Shown: positions 54,571 through 64,000 of the stretch, piece by piece
How positions within the stretch are numbered: the first letter of the stretch is position 1
Layout of the letters: the number at the start of each line of letters is the position of its first letter
Assembly (NCBI GenBank): GCA_030653505.1
Contig: JAURZK010000089.1
Span: 1 to 64,000 of the forward strand
Length of the DNA stretch: 64,000 nucleotides
Source of the DNA: Rubrivivax sp.
GTDB taxonomy: Bacteria; Pseudomonadota; Gammaproteobacteria; Burkholderiales; Burkholderiaceae_C
Reading direction: 5' to 3'
Position numbers and translations under genes: made by a program
Notes under the pieces: generated by a model
The model's input: only the letters and a program-made list of their open reading frames with translations
What the model was told of the DNA's origin: nothing
Database searches by the model: none

Positions 54571-55854
54571 CTACATCATGCCCAGCACCCGCGGCAGCCA
54601 CAGCGTCAGCGGCGGGTAGTAGGTGATGATCATCAGGAAGATCAGCATCGTCAGCAGCCAGGGCCAGACCGCCACCGTCATCTCGCTCAAGCCCAGCTTG
54701 CTGATGCCACTGGCCACGTAGAGGTTCAGGCCCACGGGCGGCGTGATCATGCCGATCTCCATGTTCACGGTGATCATCACGCCGAAGTGGATCGGGTTGA
54801 TGCCCAGTGTCATCGCGATCGGGAACAGGATGGGCGCCGTGATCAGGATGATCGACGACGGCTCCATGAAGTTGCCCATCACCAGCAGCAGGATGTTCAC
54901 CGCCAGCAGGAAGCCGATGACACCCAGGCCGTTGGACAGCAGCCATTCCGAGATGGCCTGCGGCACGTTCTCGTGCGTGAGCAGGAAGGAGAACAGGATC
55001 GCGTTGGTGATGATGTACAGCAGCATCGCGCTCATGTTGGCCGAGGCCAGCAGCGTCTTGGGCACGTCCTTGAGCCTGAGGTCCTTGTAGACGAAGACCG
55101 CGATGACGAAGGCATAGACCGCGCTCATCGCGGCCGCCTCGGTGGGCGTGAAGATGCCCGAGTAGATGCCGCCCATCACGACGATGATGAGCAACAGGCC
55201 CCAGATCGATTCGCGGAAGGCCTGCCAGCGTTCTGCCCACGGCGCGCGCCGTTCCCTTGGATAGCCACCCCGGTGTGCACGCCACCAGGTCGTGAACATC
55301 AGCATGGCCGCCAGCACCAACCCGGGGATGACGCCTGCCATGAAGAGGGCGCCGATCGAGCTGTTGGTCGACACCGCGTACATGACCATCACGATCGAAG
55401 GCGGAATGAGGATACCCAGGCCGCCGGACGCGGCGACGACGCCGGCGCCGAAGCGCACCGGGTAGCCCGACTTGACCATCGCCGGGATCAGGATCGAGCC
55501 CACCGCCACCACGGTGGCCGGGCTCGACCCCGAGATCGCCGCGAACAGCGCGCAGGCCACCACCGCGCCCAGCCCGAGGCCCCCGGCCCAGTGGCCGACC
55601 AGCGAGGTGGCGAAACGGATCATGCGTTTGGCCACACCGCCATGGGTGAGGAAGTTGCCCGCGAGGATGAAGAACGGGATCGCCATGATCTCGAACTTCT
55701 CGATGCCGGTGAACAGCTTCAGTGCCACCGACTCGATGGGCACCTGGGTGAAGAAGAACAGGAAGGACAGCACCGTCAGGCCGAGCGAGATCGACACCGG
55801 CATGCCGGTGATCATCAGCCCGGCGAGCAGCAGGAAGATGATGGCGGCGTTCAT
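54571..55854 (-). CDS. dctM: TRAP transporter large permease subunit
   Basis: 427 residues with about 12 membrane helices. It has the family blocks FFILAGNFLTHGGVAKR, AISGSSPATVVAVGSI and PPVGLNLYVASGI. DctM uses a sodium gradient to import organic acids delivered by DctP. It overlaps dctQ by four bases. The C4-dicarboxylate specificity is inferred from the adjacent fumarate reductase and malic enzyme. Confidence 0.92.
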   Translation of the reverse strand: MNAAIIFLLLAGLMITGMPVSISLGLTVLSFLFFFTQVPIESVALKLFTGIEKFEIMAIPFFILAGNFLTHGGVAKRMIRFATSLVGHWAGGLGLGAVVACALFAAISGSSPATVVAVGSILIPAMVKSGYPVRFGAGVVAASGGLGILIPPSIVMVMYAVSTNSSIGALFMAGVIPGLVLAAMLMFTTWWRAHRGGYPRERRAPWAERWQAFRESIWGLLLIIVVMGGIYSGIFTPTEAAAMSAVYAFVIAVFVYKDLRLKDVPKTLLASANMSAMLLYIITNAILFSFLLTHENVPQAISEWLLSNGLGVIGFLLAVNILLLVMGNFMEPSSIILITAPILFPIAMTLGINPIHFGVMITVNMEIGMITPPVGLNLYVASGISKLGLSEMTVAVWPWLLTMLIFLMIITYYPPLTLWLPRVLGMM

Positions 55855-56564
55855 GCGCGGCCTCCCTTGTCGCTGTCTGCGGCACGCTTTGCGGCAGAGT
55901 CTTCATCCACCCGCGGGTGCAGGTCGTCGTCCATGCGGAAGACCTTGTCCTCGTTGCCCGCGGCCGTCAGTGGCTCGGCCTCGATGCCTTCGACATGGCC
56001 GTGGTCGTGGTGCGGCAGCTCGCCCGTGCGCACGAAGCCCACGCACACCTGCAGGAAGCGGAAGCACATCAGCGCCGAACCCAGCGGCACCGCGCTGTAG
56101 ACCATCCAGGTCGGCATCTCGAGGTCGGGCGTGGTCGGGCCTTCGTACAGGCTGCCCATCGGCAGGCCCAGCGCCTTGTAGAAAAAGTAGTGCGCGCCGT
56201 TCTCCCAGACGAAGTAGGCGCCCAGCGAACCCACGATGCCGGTGAACAGCGCACCGGCCAGCAGGCCGAAGATGATGAACTTGGCCCGCAGGCCGTCGTT
56301 GAGGCGGTTGATGAGCACGTCCACGCCGACGTGGATGCCGGTGCGCACGCCGTAGGCAGCGCCGAACTTGGCCATCCAGACGAACATGATGATGCACAGT
56401 TCCTGCGCCCAGCCGAAGTTCAGCGTCAGCAGCCAGTCCTGCAACCCGGGGATCGGCAAGCCCGAGGCGTAACGGTGCGCAACGGCGGCGAAGATGATGA
56501 GCGTCGCCGCGCCGATGAGGAAGGTGACCAGCCATTCCTCGAGGTGGTCCAGGGCCCTGAGCAT
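55851..56564 (-). CDS. dctQ: TRAP transporter small permease subunit
   Basis: 237 residues with four membrane helices (EEWLVTFLIGAATLIIFAAV onward). It has a longer cytoplasmic C-terminal tail than usual, of about 50 charged residues. The small subunit stabilises DctM. The start is 90 bp after dctP and the stop overlaps the dctM start. Confidence 0.88.
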   Translation of the reverse strand: MLRALDHLEEWLVTFLIGAATLIIFAAVAHRYASGLPIPGLQDWLLTLNFGWAQELCIIMFVWMAKFGAAYGVRTGIHVGVDVLINRLNDGLRAKFIIFGLLAGALFTGIVGSLGAYFVWENGAHYFFYKALGLPMGSLYEGPTTPDLEMPTWMVYSAVPLGSALMCFRFLQVCVGFVRTGELPHHDHGHVEGIEAEPLTAAGNEDKVFRMDDDLHPRVDEDSAAKRAADSDKGGRA

Positions 56565-56654
56565 CGAGTTGTCTCCTCCGCGCTGGGGGCCGCCTCGGTG
56601 CGCCCGCGCCGTGCCTTTTGCCGAACGGGCCGCACCAGGCGGCCCGCCAGGACA

Positions 56655-57689
56655 TCAGAGCTTCGTGGGGTCGAAGCCCGTCGCCTTGTAGACGGCGTCG
56701 ATGACATCCTTGCCGATGCGCGACTCCATCTCCGTGTGCACCTTCACCATGGCCTTCTTCAGCGCCAGGCGCTCGGCCGGCGTAGGCACGTAGACCTGGG
56801 TCTTGCCGGACGCCTTCACCTTGGCCAGCGAACCTTCGTTCTCTTCCAGGGCAATCTTGTTGGCATAGACCGTGGCCTCGGCCATCGCCTTCTCGAGCTG
56901 GCCGCGCAGGTCAGCGGGCAGCCCGTCCCAGAACTTCTTGTTCGTGATGACCGCATAGCCGAGGTAGCCGTGGTCGGACACGGTCATGTGCTTCTGCACC
57001 TCGTGCATCTTCTGCGTGTAGAGGTTGCTGTGCGGGTTCTCGGTGCCGTCGACCACGCCGGTCTGCAAGGCCTGGTAGACCTCGCTGAAGGCCATCACCT
57101 GTGGCAGCGCGCCCACGGCACGCATCTGCGACTCGAGCACCTTGCTCGACTGGATGCGCATCTTCAGGCCCTTGAAATCGTCGGGTGTCTTCAACGGCTT
57201 GTTGGCGCTGAAGGACTTGAAGCCGTTGTCCCAGTAGGCCAGGCCCGTGATGCCCCGGGTCTCGAGCTTGGCAAACAGCTGCTTGCCCACGGCCCCCGTA
57301 GTGACCTTGTGCAGATCGTCGGCGTTGGCGAAGATGAAGGGCAGGTCGAAGACCTCGAACTCGCGCGCGCCCAGCGGCCCGAACTTGGCCAGCGAAGGCG
57401 CCAGCATCTGCACGGCGCCGATCTGCAGCGCCTCCATCTCTTCCTTGTCCTTGTACAGCGTGCTGTTCGCGTAGACCTCGACCTTGACCTTGCCCCCGGT
57501 CAGTTCACCCGCGCGCTTGGCGAAGAACTCGCTGGCCTTGCCCTTGGGCGTGTCGTTGGCCACCACGTGGCTGAACTTGATGACCAGCGGCGTCTGCGCC
57601 AGCGCGGCACCCGCACCCGTCAGCCCGGCCACGGCCAGCGCCGCAGCAACCACCGTCATGCGGCGGCCTTGAGAGAAAAACGTCTTCAT
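56655..57689 (-). CDS. dctP: TRAP transporter solute-binding protein (C4-dicarboxylate type)
   Basis: 344 residues. A signal peptide ends near AALAQ. The mature part begins PLVIKFSHVVANDTPKGK, and the DctP blocks RIQSSKVLESQ and GVVDGTENPHSNLY supply the carboxylate-binding arginine and nearby residues. It captures succinate, fumarate or malate in the periplasm. GGAG precedes the ATG. It follows frdB by 79 bp on the same strand, so import and reduction of fumarate may be co-expressed. Confidence 0.92.
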   Translation of the reverse strand: MKTFFSQGRRMTVVAAALAVAGLTGAGAALAQTPLVIKFSHVVANDTPKGKASEFFAKRAGELTGGKVKVEVYANSTLYKDKEEMEALQIGAVQMLAPSLAKFGPLGAREFEVFDLPFIFANADDLHKVTTGAVGKQLFAKLETRGITGLAYWDNGFKSFSANKPLKTPDDFKGLKMRIQSSKVLESQMRAVGALPQVMAFSEVYQALQTGVVDGTENPHSNLYTQKMHEVQKHMTVSDHGYLGYAVITNKKFWDGLPADLRGQLEKAMAEATVYANKIALEENEGSLAKVKASGKTQVYVPTPAERLALKKAMVKVHTEMESRIGKDVIDAVYKATGFDPTKL

Positions 57690-57768
57690 GCTGTCGTCTC
57701 CTTGGTGAAACCTGGTTCGTTGACCGTGCCCGCTTCGTTGGCGGGAAACCTGCGACCGATGCCCTGCC

Positions 57769-58572
57769 CTACTTCCAGCCCATCGCCACCATCTTCCTGC
57801 GCACGAAGGCGAGCTGCGTCTGCAGCGGCAGCTGCTTGGGGCACACGTCGTGGCAGCCCAGCAGTGACATGCAGCCGAAGACGCCGTCGTCGTCACCGAC
57901 GAGTTCGTAGTAGTCGTCGTCGGTGCGGGTGTCACGCGGGTCGAGGCGGAAGCGCGCGATCTTGTTCAGGCCGACGGCCCCGACGAAGTCCTCGCGCATG
58001 CGCGCCGTGCCGCAGGCCGACACGCAGCAGCCGCATTCGATGCAGCGGTCGAGTTCGTAGATCTGCTCGGCCAGTTCGGGCTCCATGCGCGCTTCCAGTC
58101 GCGTCAGGTCGGGGCTGGTCTCCTGCTGGTGCACCCAGGCCTGCAGGCGCTCGCTCATGCCGCGCATCCACTTGCCGGTGTTGACCGAGAGGTCGCCGAT
58201 GAGTTCGAACACCGGCAGCGGCGCCAGCGTGAAGGTATCGGCCAGGTTCTTCGTCAGCATGCGGCAGGCCAGCGCCGGGCGGCCGTCGACGAGCATCGCG
58301 CAGCTGCCGCAGATGCCCGCGCGGCAGACGAAGTCGAACTGCAGCGAGGGGTCGAGGCGCTCGCGGATCTCGCTCAGCGCGATGAAGAGTGTCATGCCCG
58401 GCGCGTCGTCGAGCACGTAGGTCTGCCAGTGCGGCGCCACCTCGGGGCGCTGCGGGTCGTAGCGCATCACCTGGATGTTGAGCTTGCGGTGCACGTTGCC
58501 GGCGGCGGCCACCGCCGCAGCGTCAGGCTGCAGGCACGAACGCAGCGGAAGGATGGGTATGGTGGTCGTCAT
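57769..58572 (-). CDS. frdB: Fumarate reductase/succinate dehydrogenase iron-sulfur subunit
   Basis: 267 residues. The [2Fe-2S] site is [11 protein letters not shown]. The [4Fe-4S] and [3Fe-4S] sites use [12 protein letters not shown] and [12 protein letters not shown]. The start ATG overlaps the frdA stop (ATGA). The frdCAB gene order and the single large cytochrome b indicate a Wolinella-type quinol:fumarate reductase. The same complex can run as a succinate dehydrogenase, so direction is not proven. Confidence 0.88.
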   Translation of the reverse strand: MTTTIPILPLRSCLQPDAAAVAAAGNVHRKLNIQVMRYDPQRPEVAPHWQTYVLDDAPGMTLFIALSEIRERLDPSLQFDFVCRAGICGSCAMLVDGRPALACRMLTKNLADTFTLAPLPVFELIGDLSVNTGKWMRGMSERLQAWVHQQETSPDLTRLEARMEPELAEQIYELDRCIECGCCVSACGTARMREDFVGAVGLNKIARFRLDPRDTRTDDDYYELVGDDDGVFGCMSLLGCHDVCPKQLPLQTQLAFVRRKMVAMGWK

Positions 58573-60548
58573 GCCAGCGGCTCGTCGATGCGTTCGTTCG
58601 GCCCGCGCAGCGGCGGGGGCAGCAACTCTTCGAAGGGCATCAGCGCCTTCTGCACCTCGAGGCGCGGCGCGTCCTTCAACCGTTCGCGCAGCGCCGCCAC
58701 CTCGGCGGCGCGGGCGGCGGTGTCGGGGTGGTCGACGTAGTCCTTGGCGCCGTAGCCGCGCCAGCCCGGGGGCAGTTCCATGGTCTTCACGTCCACCGCC
58801 TCGTAGGCCAGCGTCGGCCGCATGTCGCCTTCCTTCCAGGTGGCCAGCGTGCGCTTGAGCCAGTTGGCATCGTCGCGGTGCGGGTGGTCCTCGCGGAAGT
58901 GCGCACCGCGGCTTTCGGTGCGCTGCAGCGCGCCGTCGGCCACGCACAACGCCAGCTTCAGCATCTTCTGCGTGCGGTAGGCGGTGGCCAGTTCGGGGTT
59001 GGCGCCCGCGGCCTTGTGGCGCAGCCCGATGTGGCGGCTGCGGTCGAGCAACACCTGCAGCTCGTCGACGGCCTTGGTGAGTTCCTCGCCGGTGCGGAAG
59101 ATGCCCACCTTGTCGGTCATGATGTGCTGCATGGCCAGCTTCAGCACCGAGGCGTCCTCGGTGCCGGGGCCTTTCACCAGGGCGTCGAGCTTGGCCTGTT
59201 CGGCGGCCACCAGCTCGCGCACCAGCCCGGTGGGGACGCGCATCTCGTTTTCGCTCTTGTCGCAGAAATCGGCGACGAACTCGCCGACGATCATGCCGGC
59301 CACCACCGTTTCGGCCACCGAGTTGCCGCCCAGGCGGTTGAAACCGTGCATGTCCCAGCAGGCGGCCTCGCCGGCCGAGAACAGGCCCTTCAGCGTCGGG
59401 CTCTCGCCGGTGTGGTTGGTGCGCACGCCGCCCATCGTGTAGTGCTGCGCCGGACGCACGGCAATCATGTCGACCACCGGGTCGATGCCTAGGAAACTCT
59501 CGCAGATCTCCTTCACCTCACGCAGGTTCTTCTCGATGTGTGCCTTGCCCAGCTGCGTGATGTCGAGCCAGAGGTGTTCCCCGAAACGCGAGGGCACGCC
59601 CTTGCCCTTGCGGATGTGCGTTTCCATGCGCCGCGAGACGACGTCGCGCGACGCGAGCTCCTTCTTCTCGGGCTCGTAGTCGGGCATGAAGCGGTGGCCG
59701 TCGACGTCCTTGAGCAGCCCGCCGTCGCCGCGGCAGCCTTCGGTCACCAGGATGCTGGCCGGGAAGATGCCGGTGGGGTGGAACTGCACCGCTTCCATGT
59801 TGCCGAGTGCCGCCTGCCCCGTTTCCAGCGCGATGGCCATGCCTATGCCTTCGCAGATGACGGCATTCGTGGTCACCTTGAAGAGCCTGCCGGCGCCGCC
59901 GGTGGCAATCACCGTGGCCTTGGCCACGTAGGCACTCAGTTCGCCCGTTATCAGGTCACGCACGATGGCACCCTGGCAACGGCTGCCGTCGACGATGAGG
60001 GCAATGGCCTCGGCACGTTCGACGACCGGAATGCTCTCGGCGATGGCGCGGTCGCTCACCGCGAACAGCATGGCGTGGCCTGTGCCGTCGCTGACGTAAC
60101 AGGTGCGCCACTTCTTGGTGCCGCCGAAGTCGCGCTGCGCGACCAGGCCGTGGGCCTCGTCGCGTTCGGTCAGCGTGATCTTCTGGCCGTTGATGATGAC
60201 CTGGCGGTCGCCGCGGCTCACGCGGCTCCAGGGCACACCCCAGGCGGCGAGCTCACGCACGGCCTTGGGCGCCGTGTTGACGAACATGCGCACCACGCGC
60301 TGGTCGGCGCCCCAGTCGCTGCCGCGTACGGTGTCCTCGAAGTGCACGTCCTCGTTGTCGCCCTGCCCCTTGATGACGTTGGCCAGCGAGGCCTGCATGC
60401 CGCCCTGCGCTGCCGCCGAGTGGCTGCGCTTGGGTGGCACCAGCGAGAGGATGACGGCGTCGTGGCCGCGGCGCTTGGCGCCGATGGCGGCACGCAGGCC
60501 GGTGAGGCCGCCGCCGATGACGAGCACGTCGGTGTAGTTGATCTTCAT
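58569..60548 (-). CDS. frdA: Fumarate reductase/succinate dehydrogenase flavoprotein subunit
   Basis: 659 residues, close to the length of Wolinella FrdA. The FAD-binding motif is [13 protein letters not shown]. The covalent-FAD region is [14 protein letters not shown]. Substrate-site segments are [29 protein letters not shown] and [13 protein letters not shown]. The segment [15 protein letters not shown] is like that of epsilonproteobacterial FrdA. The chosen ATG gives [14 protein letters not shown]; longer in-frame starts are not family-like. It follows frdC by 19 bp. Confidence 0.9.
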   Translation of the reverse strand: MKINYTDVLVIGGGLTGLRAAIGAKRRGHDAVILSLVPPKRSHSAAAQGGMQASLANVIKGQGDNEDVHFEDTVRGSDWGADQRVVRMFVNTAPKAVRELAAWGVPWSRVSRGDRQVIINGQKITLTERDEAHGLVAQRDFGGTKKWRTCYVSDGTGHAMLFAVSDRAIAESIPVVERAEAIALIVDGSRCQGAIVRDLITGELSAYVAKATVIATGGAGRLFKVTTNAVICEGIGMAIALETGQAALGNMEAVQFHPTGIFPASILVTEGCRGDGGLLKDVDGHRFMPDYEPEKKELASRDVVSRRMETHIRKGKGVPSRFGEHLWLDITQLGKAHIEKNLREVKEICESFLGIDPVVDMIAVRPAQHYTMGGVRTNHTGESPTLKGLFSAGEAACWDMHGFNRLGGNSVAETVVAGMIVGEFVADFCDKSENEMRVPTGLVRELVAAEQAKLDALVKGPGTEDASVLKLAMQHIMTDKVGIFRTGEELTKAVDELQVLLDRSRHIGLRHKAAGANPELATAYRTQKMLKLALCVADGALQRTESRGAHFREDHPHRDDANWLKRTLATWKEGDMRPTLAYEAVDVKTMELPPGWRGYGAKDYVDHPDTAARAAEVAALRERLKDAPRLEVQKALMPFEELLPPPLRGPNERIDEPLA

Positions 60549-60567
60549 GACTGTTTCGGAGTCCGGC

Positions 60568-61350
60568 TCACTTCGGCACCGCCGGTGCACCCGCAGGCTG
60601 CACCCAGGCCGGTGTGTAGATTTCACCGGCTCGCGGCGCGTGCTCGATGCCGATCTTGATGTAGGCCGCCAGCGTGGCCAGGCCCAGCACGAGGAAGAAG
60701 ACCGTCAGCACCCACTTGAAGGTCTTGAGCTTCTTGCGCATGGCGTCGGGGTTGGCGCCGCCGAACCAGTTCCACTTCACGGCCAGGCGGTACAGGCCGA
60801 TGCCGCCGTGCATCTCCACCGCGAACAGCAGCACCAGATAGAGCACCCAGTAATGGTCGGACCAGACGCGGTCTGCGCTCTCGTAGGGGCCGATCAGGTC
60901 GGGCCGCGAGAGCATCACGAAGAGGTGCATCGACGCCAGGAAGAAGAGCGCAAACCCCGTCACCACCTGCCACCACCACAGCGTGGTGTCTTCGTGCTTC
61001 ATGTCCTTCGCGTGGTCGCGGTAGGCACGGTACTGGCGGTAGTTGATGGGGAACTTGCGCACCGCCAGCATGGCGTGCGTGACGAAGAGCAGCAACACCA
61101 CCGCCACCACCACCGACACCAGCCAGGGCAGCGAACGGCCGAAGATGAAGTAACCCTCGAAGGCCTTGGTCACCGTCCACATCGCGTCCTTGCCGAGCAG
61201 GATGGACGAGACGAAGAACATGTGCCCCCACATGAAAAGCGCCAGGACGAGACCGCTGGCGCTCTGCACCCAGTCGAGCCGCGCCGGCCATCGGCTCTTG
61301 CGTGAGCGCGGCACGCCCGGGACGGACACGGCCTGCGTGCGGCTGTTCAT
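60568..61350 (-). CDS. frdC: Di-haem cytochrome b subunit of fumarate reductase (type B)
   Basis: 260 residues in a single chain with five membrane helices. Histidines for two b haems include [29 protein letters not shown] and [10 protein letters not shown]. Such type B subunits replace the separate SdhC and SdhD and are typical of menaquinol-linked fumarate reductases. The ATG is preceded by GGAGGAG. It is the first gene of the frdCAB unit, divergent from the malic enzyme. Confidence 0.88.
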   Translation of the reverse strand: MNSRTQAVSVPGVPRSRKSRWPARLDWVQSASGLVLALFMWGHMFFVSSILLGKDAMWTVTKAFEGYFIFGRSLPWLVSVVVAVVLLLFVTHAMLAVRKFPINYRQYRAYRDHAKDMKHEDTTLWWWQVVTGFALFFLASMHLFVMLSRPDLIGPYESADRVWSDHYWVLYLVLLFAVEMHGGIGLYRLAVKWNWFGGANPDAMRKKLKTFKWVLTVFFLVLGLATLAAYIKIGIEHAPRAGEIYTPAWVQPAGAPAVPK

Positions 61351-61431
61351 GGGGTGCGTCTCCTCCGTCGGTGGGGGTTCCACTGCGTTTCACCGACCGG
61401 CGCATCTTCGGCCCATCACCGTCACGCATGC

Positions 61432-61445
61432 TTGACGCACATCAA
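61432..61445. promoter_or_regulatory. FNR/Anr-like dyad between frdC and the malic enzyme
   Basis: TTGACGCACATCAA, both half-sites complete, placed 82 bp from each of the two divergent starts. It could control fumarate reductase and malic enzyme together. The 176-bp gap has no other gene. Confidence 0.6.
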
Positions 61446-61526
61446 CCAGACGGGCGCGGCAAGGGCTAGCTTCACGGCCTCGCCGAGCGGGCCCCTCGAC
61501 CCGCGGGCAAGTCATGGAGACCGAGC

Positions 61527-63194
61527 ATGTCGATCGATACTTCTCCCCCGCGGCGCGCCGCGCTGTCGTCCTGGTTTCCGCGCGGCGTGACGCTGCTGCA
61601 GGAACCGTCGCTGAACAAGGGCACGGCCTTCACCGAACACGAGCGCGAGTTGCTCGGTCTGCGCGGACTGCTGCCGCCGCACGTGTGCACGCAGACCGAG
61701 CAGGTGGCGCGTGTGCTGAAGAACTTCCGCCGACTGCCCAGCACGCTGGACAAGTACATCTTCATGACGGCGCTGCACGACCGCAACGAGGCGTTGTTCT
61801 TCCGCGTCGTGATCGAGAACACCGACGAGATGATGCCCATCATCTACACGCCCACGGTGGGCCTGGGCTGCCAGCAGTTCGGCCACATCTACCAGCGGCC
61901 GCGCGGCGTCTTCGTCACCGCACACGACCGCGGGCAGGTCAAGACCCTGCTGCGCAACTGGCCGCACCACGACGTGGCGATGATCGTCGTCACCGACGGC
62001 GAACGTATCCTGGGCCTGGGCGACCTGGGCAGCAACGGCATGGGCATCCCGGTCGGCAAGCTGGCCCTCTACACCGCATGCGCCGGCGTGCCGCCGACAC
62101 AGTGCCTGCCCGTGATGCTGGACGTCGGCACCAACAACGCCGCGCTGCGCGACGACCCGCTCTACCTGGGCCTGGCGCAGCCGCGGCTGACGGGCGCGGC
62201 CTACGACGATCTGGTGGACGAGTTCATCACCGCCGCGCGCGAAGTCTTCCCCGGCGTGGTGATCCAGTTCGAGGACTTCGCCAACCACAACGCCTTCCGC
62301 CTGCTGGCGAAGTACCGCGACCGCATCTGCACCTTCAACGACGACATCCAGGGCACGGCGGCGGTGGCGGTGGCCGGCCTGTTCAGCGCGCTGCGGGTCA
62401 CCCGGGGCACGCTGGCGGAGCAGCGCCTGCTCTTCCTGGGTGCCGGCGAGGCGGCCACCGGCATCGCCGAACTGACGGTGGCCGCCATGGTGGCCGAGGG
62501 CGCCGAGCCCGCCGCGGCGCACCGCGCCTGCTGGCTCTTCGACAGCAAGGGCCTGGTGGTGGCCGGCCGCGGCGAACTGGCCGCACACAAGCAGCCGTTC
62601 GCCCATGCCCACGCCACGCAGACCGACTTTCTGGCCGCCGTGCGCGAGCTGAAGCCCACCGCCATCATCGGCGTGGCGGCGATGGCCGGTGGTTTCACGA
62701 AGGACGTCATCGAGGAGATGACACGCCTGAACGAACACCCCGTCGTCTTTGCGCTGTCGAACCCGACCTCGAAGTCGGAATGCAGCGCCGAACAGGCCTA
62801 CGCCTGGAGCGGCGGTCGCGCGCTCTTCGCCTCGGGCAGCCCCTTCGACACCGTCACCTTGGACGGGAAGACCTTCGTGCCGCGGCAGGGCAACAACTCC
62901 TACATCTTCCCGGGCGTGGGGCTGGGCACGATCGCCGTGCAGGCGCACCGGGTCACCGACGAGATGTTCCTGGCCTCGGCGCGGGCGCTGGCGCAACAGG
63001 TGACGCCGCAGGACCTGGCGCAGGGCAGCCTCTACCCGCCCCTGCAGAGCGTGCGCGAGGTCTCTGTGCACATCGCCGCCGCGGTGGCCGAGGTGGCCTA
63101 TGCGCAAGGCCACGCCGGCATCGAACGCCCGGCCGACCTGGCCGCGCACATGCGTGCGGCGATGTACGAACCGACCTACCCGGTCTACGCCTGA
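61527..63194 (+). CDS. maeA: NAD-dependent malic enzyme
   Basis: 555 residues. It converts malate to pyruvate and CO2 with NAD. The blocks PIIYTPTVGLGCQQFG, DGERILGLGDLGSNGMGI, LDVGTNN, FEDFANHNAF, FLGAGEAATGIAE and FALSNPTSK are all present in order. With the dicarboxylate importer and fumarate reductase it completes a C4-acid dismutation or feed-in path. It is transcribed away from frdC with an FNR-like dyad between. Confidence 0.93.
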   Translation: MSIDTSPPRRAALSSWFPRGVTLLQEPSLNKGTAFTEHERELLGLRGLLPPHVCTQTEQVARVLKNFRRLPSTLDKYIFMTALHDRNEALFFRVVIENTDEMMPIIYTPTVGLGCQQFGHIYQRPRGVFVTAHDRGQVKTLLRNWPHHDVAMIVVTDGERILGLGDLGSNGMGIPVGKLALYTACAGVPPTQCLPVMLDVGTNNAALRDDPLYLGLAQPRLTGAAYDDLVDEFITAAREVFPGVVIQFEDFANHNAFRLLAKYRDRICTFNDDIQGTAAVAVAGLFSALRVTRGTLAEQRLLFLGAGEAATGIAELTVAAMVAEGAEPAAAHRACWLFDSKGLVVAGRGELAAHKQPFAHAHATQTDFLAAVRELKPTAIIGVAAMAGGFTKDVIEEMTRLNEHPVVFALSNPTSKSECSAEQAYAWSGGRALFASGSPFDTVTLDGKTFVPRQGNNSYIFPGVGLGTIAVQAHRVTDEMFLASARALAQQVTPQDLAQGSLYPPLQSVREVSVHIAAAVAEVAYAQGHAGIERPADLAAHMRAAMYEPTYPVYA

Positions 63195-63197
63195 ACC

Positions 63198-63221
63198 CGC
63201 GGCGGCGACAGCGCCGCCGCG
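63198..63221. terminator. Hairpin between malic enzyme and the convergent gene
   Basis: A perfect 10-bp stem (63198-63207 with 63212-63221) around ACAG lies 4 bp past the malic enzyme stop and 13 bp from the convergent stop. No T-run; probably a bidirectional terminator. Confidence 0.5.
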
Positions 63222-63233
63222 TGACGGCTGCGC

Positions 63234-64000
63234 TCAGTCGATGCGGCGGGAGCCCGGCGCGAGCAGGTTGGCGGCCTTCAACAACTTCGGGTCCCCTGCG
63301 GCGCCGACGCGCAGCATGGCCGTGCTTTTCGCCGGTGCCTGGTTGACGATGAAGGAGAAGCGGAACATCGTGCCCCAGTTCAGCGCGCTGGCGGCGTTCG
63401 GCGCCGTCCAGGTGACGCCGCTGCGGCCGACGCTGGCGACCCAGTCGTTCTGGCTGTCGAGGTCGCCGTCACTGAAGGCCAGGTCGGTGATGGTCGCCGA
63501 GCCGGCAGGCACCGTGAAGCTGTCGAAGCCGATGCTGCTGAGCACACGCAGATTCGGCTCGGTGCCCGAGGTCTGCGCACGCGCGAAGTCCAGGTTCATC
63601 ACTGCGTAGTCGTAGCGCCAGCGGCCGCTGCCCAGGTCGGTGGCCTTCACGGCCACCTTCACCTGGCCCTCGGGCGTGCTGACCGCCGTCGTGCGGGCGT
63701 TGGTGCCGGGTGCGGCCGGGTTCACCCAGCGGTCGATGGCCGGGCCGAGCTTGTACTGGTCGTTGCCGCCGACCACCCAGACCGAGCCGCTGCGCGTGAA
63801 GGTCGCGCGCGTGGTGCCCATCGAGTTGAAGATGTTGATGTCCTCGCGCGCCAGGTACCACGACTCGAAGAGGTAGGTGGCGCCCGTCTGCGTTGCGCCG
63901 CTGAATTGCGACTCGCGCACCAACAGGCGCTGGTCGTAGACGCCGAAAGGCGACGCGTTGGCCACGCCGTCGCAGTTGGTGTCGTAGACCGAGCCGCAGC
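63234..64000 (-). CDS. Exported or surface protein, C-terminal part (cut by window edge)
   Basis: The last 255 codons of a gene that begins beyond the right edge. Near the edge it reads CGSVYDTNCDGV, a Cys-bounded Asp-rich segment like a calcium-binding loop. Beta-rich sequence follows (ATYLFESWYLARED, VWVVGGNDQYKLGP, WRYDYAVMNLDFAR). No family was identified. It ends with GSRRID. An in-frame GTG at 63965 is not believed to be the start because the open frame continues. Confidence 0.5.
   Translation of the reverse strand, partial: CGSVYDTNCDGVANASPFGVYDQRLLVRESQFSGATQTGATYLFESWYLAREDINIFNSMGTTRATFTRSGSVWVVGGNDQYKLGPAIDRWVNPAAPGTNARTTAVSTPEGQVKVAVKATDLGSGRWRYDYAVMNLDFARAQTSGTEPNLRVLSSIGFDSFTVPAGSATITDLAFSDGDLDSQNDWVASVGRSGVTWTAPNAASALNWGTMFRFSFIVNQAPAKSTAMLRVGAAGDPKLLKAANLLAPGSRRID

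Noticed and set aside
57769-61350. Reading the three genes as an ordinary SdhCDAB succinate dehydrogenase
   Set aside because: There is one large cytochrome b instead of SdhC plus SdhD, the order is C-A-B, and FrdA resembles the Wolinella type. Direction in vivo remains open.

Overview
The window is GC-rich, densely coded DNA that looks like a chromosomal segment of a Burkholderiales betaproteobacterium of the Rubrivivax/Leptothrix/Rhodoferax kind. That placement is an inference from gene families, gene order and base composition, not from a marker gene. No rRNA, tRNA, CRISPR array, phage or insertion sequence was recognised. Most of the content is anaerobic or microaerobic energy metabolism.

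Layout. (1) 1-5691, minus strand: a sulfur module with a molybdopterin reductase trio (psrABC/phsABC-like), a triple-rhodanese protein with a haem-binding motif, and the start of a YeeE/YedE sulfur transporter. (2) 5899-13700: a TPR protein, an outer-membrane barrel, a beta-helix lipoprotein, a tiny lipoprotein, a membrane HdrD/FadF-like Fe-S reductase, a five-hairpin intergenic repeat and an orphan cyclic-nucleotide-binding protein. (3) 13778-19362: an NAD-binding DUF2867-type protein, ubiE, menA (so probably menaquinone), a COQ10/RatA-like protein and a HemN-like radical SAM protein. (4) 19557-33658: a complete Ralstonia-type membrane-bound [NiFe]-hydrogenase operon, hoxKGZMLOQRTV-hypABFCDE. 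Its small subunit carries the six-cysteine signature of O2-tolerant enzymes. (5) 33871-46698: an electron-export module with an 11-haem cytochrome c fused to cytochrome b (CbcL-like), a NapC/NirT-type multihaem protein, two small monohaem cytochromes, a decahaem OmcA/MtrC-like lipoprotein, a helix-hairpin-helix protein, MtrA-like and MtrB-like proteins. The hydrogenase maturation gene hypX sits inside it at 37429-39123. (6) 46692-54446, minus strand: a TlpA-like thioredoxin, a universal stress protein, a CusCBA copper/silver efflux operon with a CusF domain fused to CusB, and a small Cys/His protein. (7) 54571-63194: frdCAB (Wolinella-type fumarate reductase with one large cytochrome b), a dctPQM TRAP transporter and a divergent NAD-malic enzyme. 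(8) The right edge holds an incomplete exported protein.

How the parts may work together (inference). H2 oxidised by HoxKG would pass electrons through HoxZ to (mena)quinone. Quinol could then be re-oxidised by fumarate reductase, by the sulfur reductase, or by the CbcL-like and NapC-like proteins, which would feed periplasmic cytochromes and an MtrCAB conduit through the outer membrane. The cytochrome genes lie between hypE and hypX, which are adjacent in the Ralstonia order. This suggests a physically assembled H2-to-extracellular-acceptor island, or the reverse, electron uptake.

A recurring 14-bp dyad close to TTGAC-N4-GTCAA, which resembles FNR/Anr/Dnr sites, occurs upstream of nine units: yeeE, psr, the cNMP-binding gene, hox, the CbcL-like gene, the monohaem cytochromes, the decahaem gene, usp and the frd/malic enzyme divergon. 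This is the best sequence evidence that these modules are co-regulated by low oxygen.
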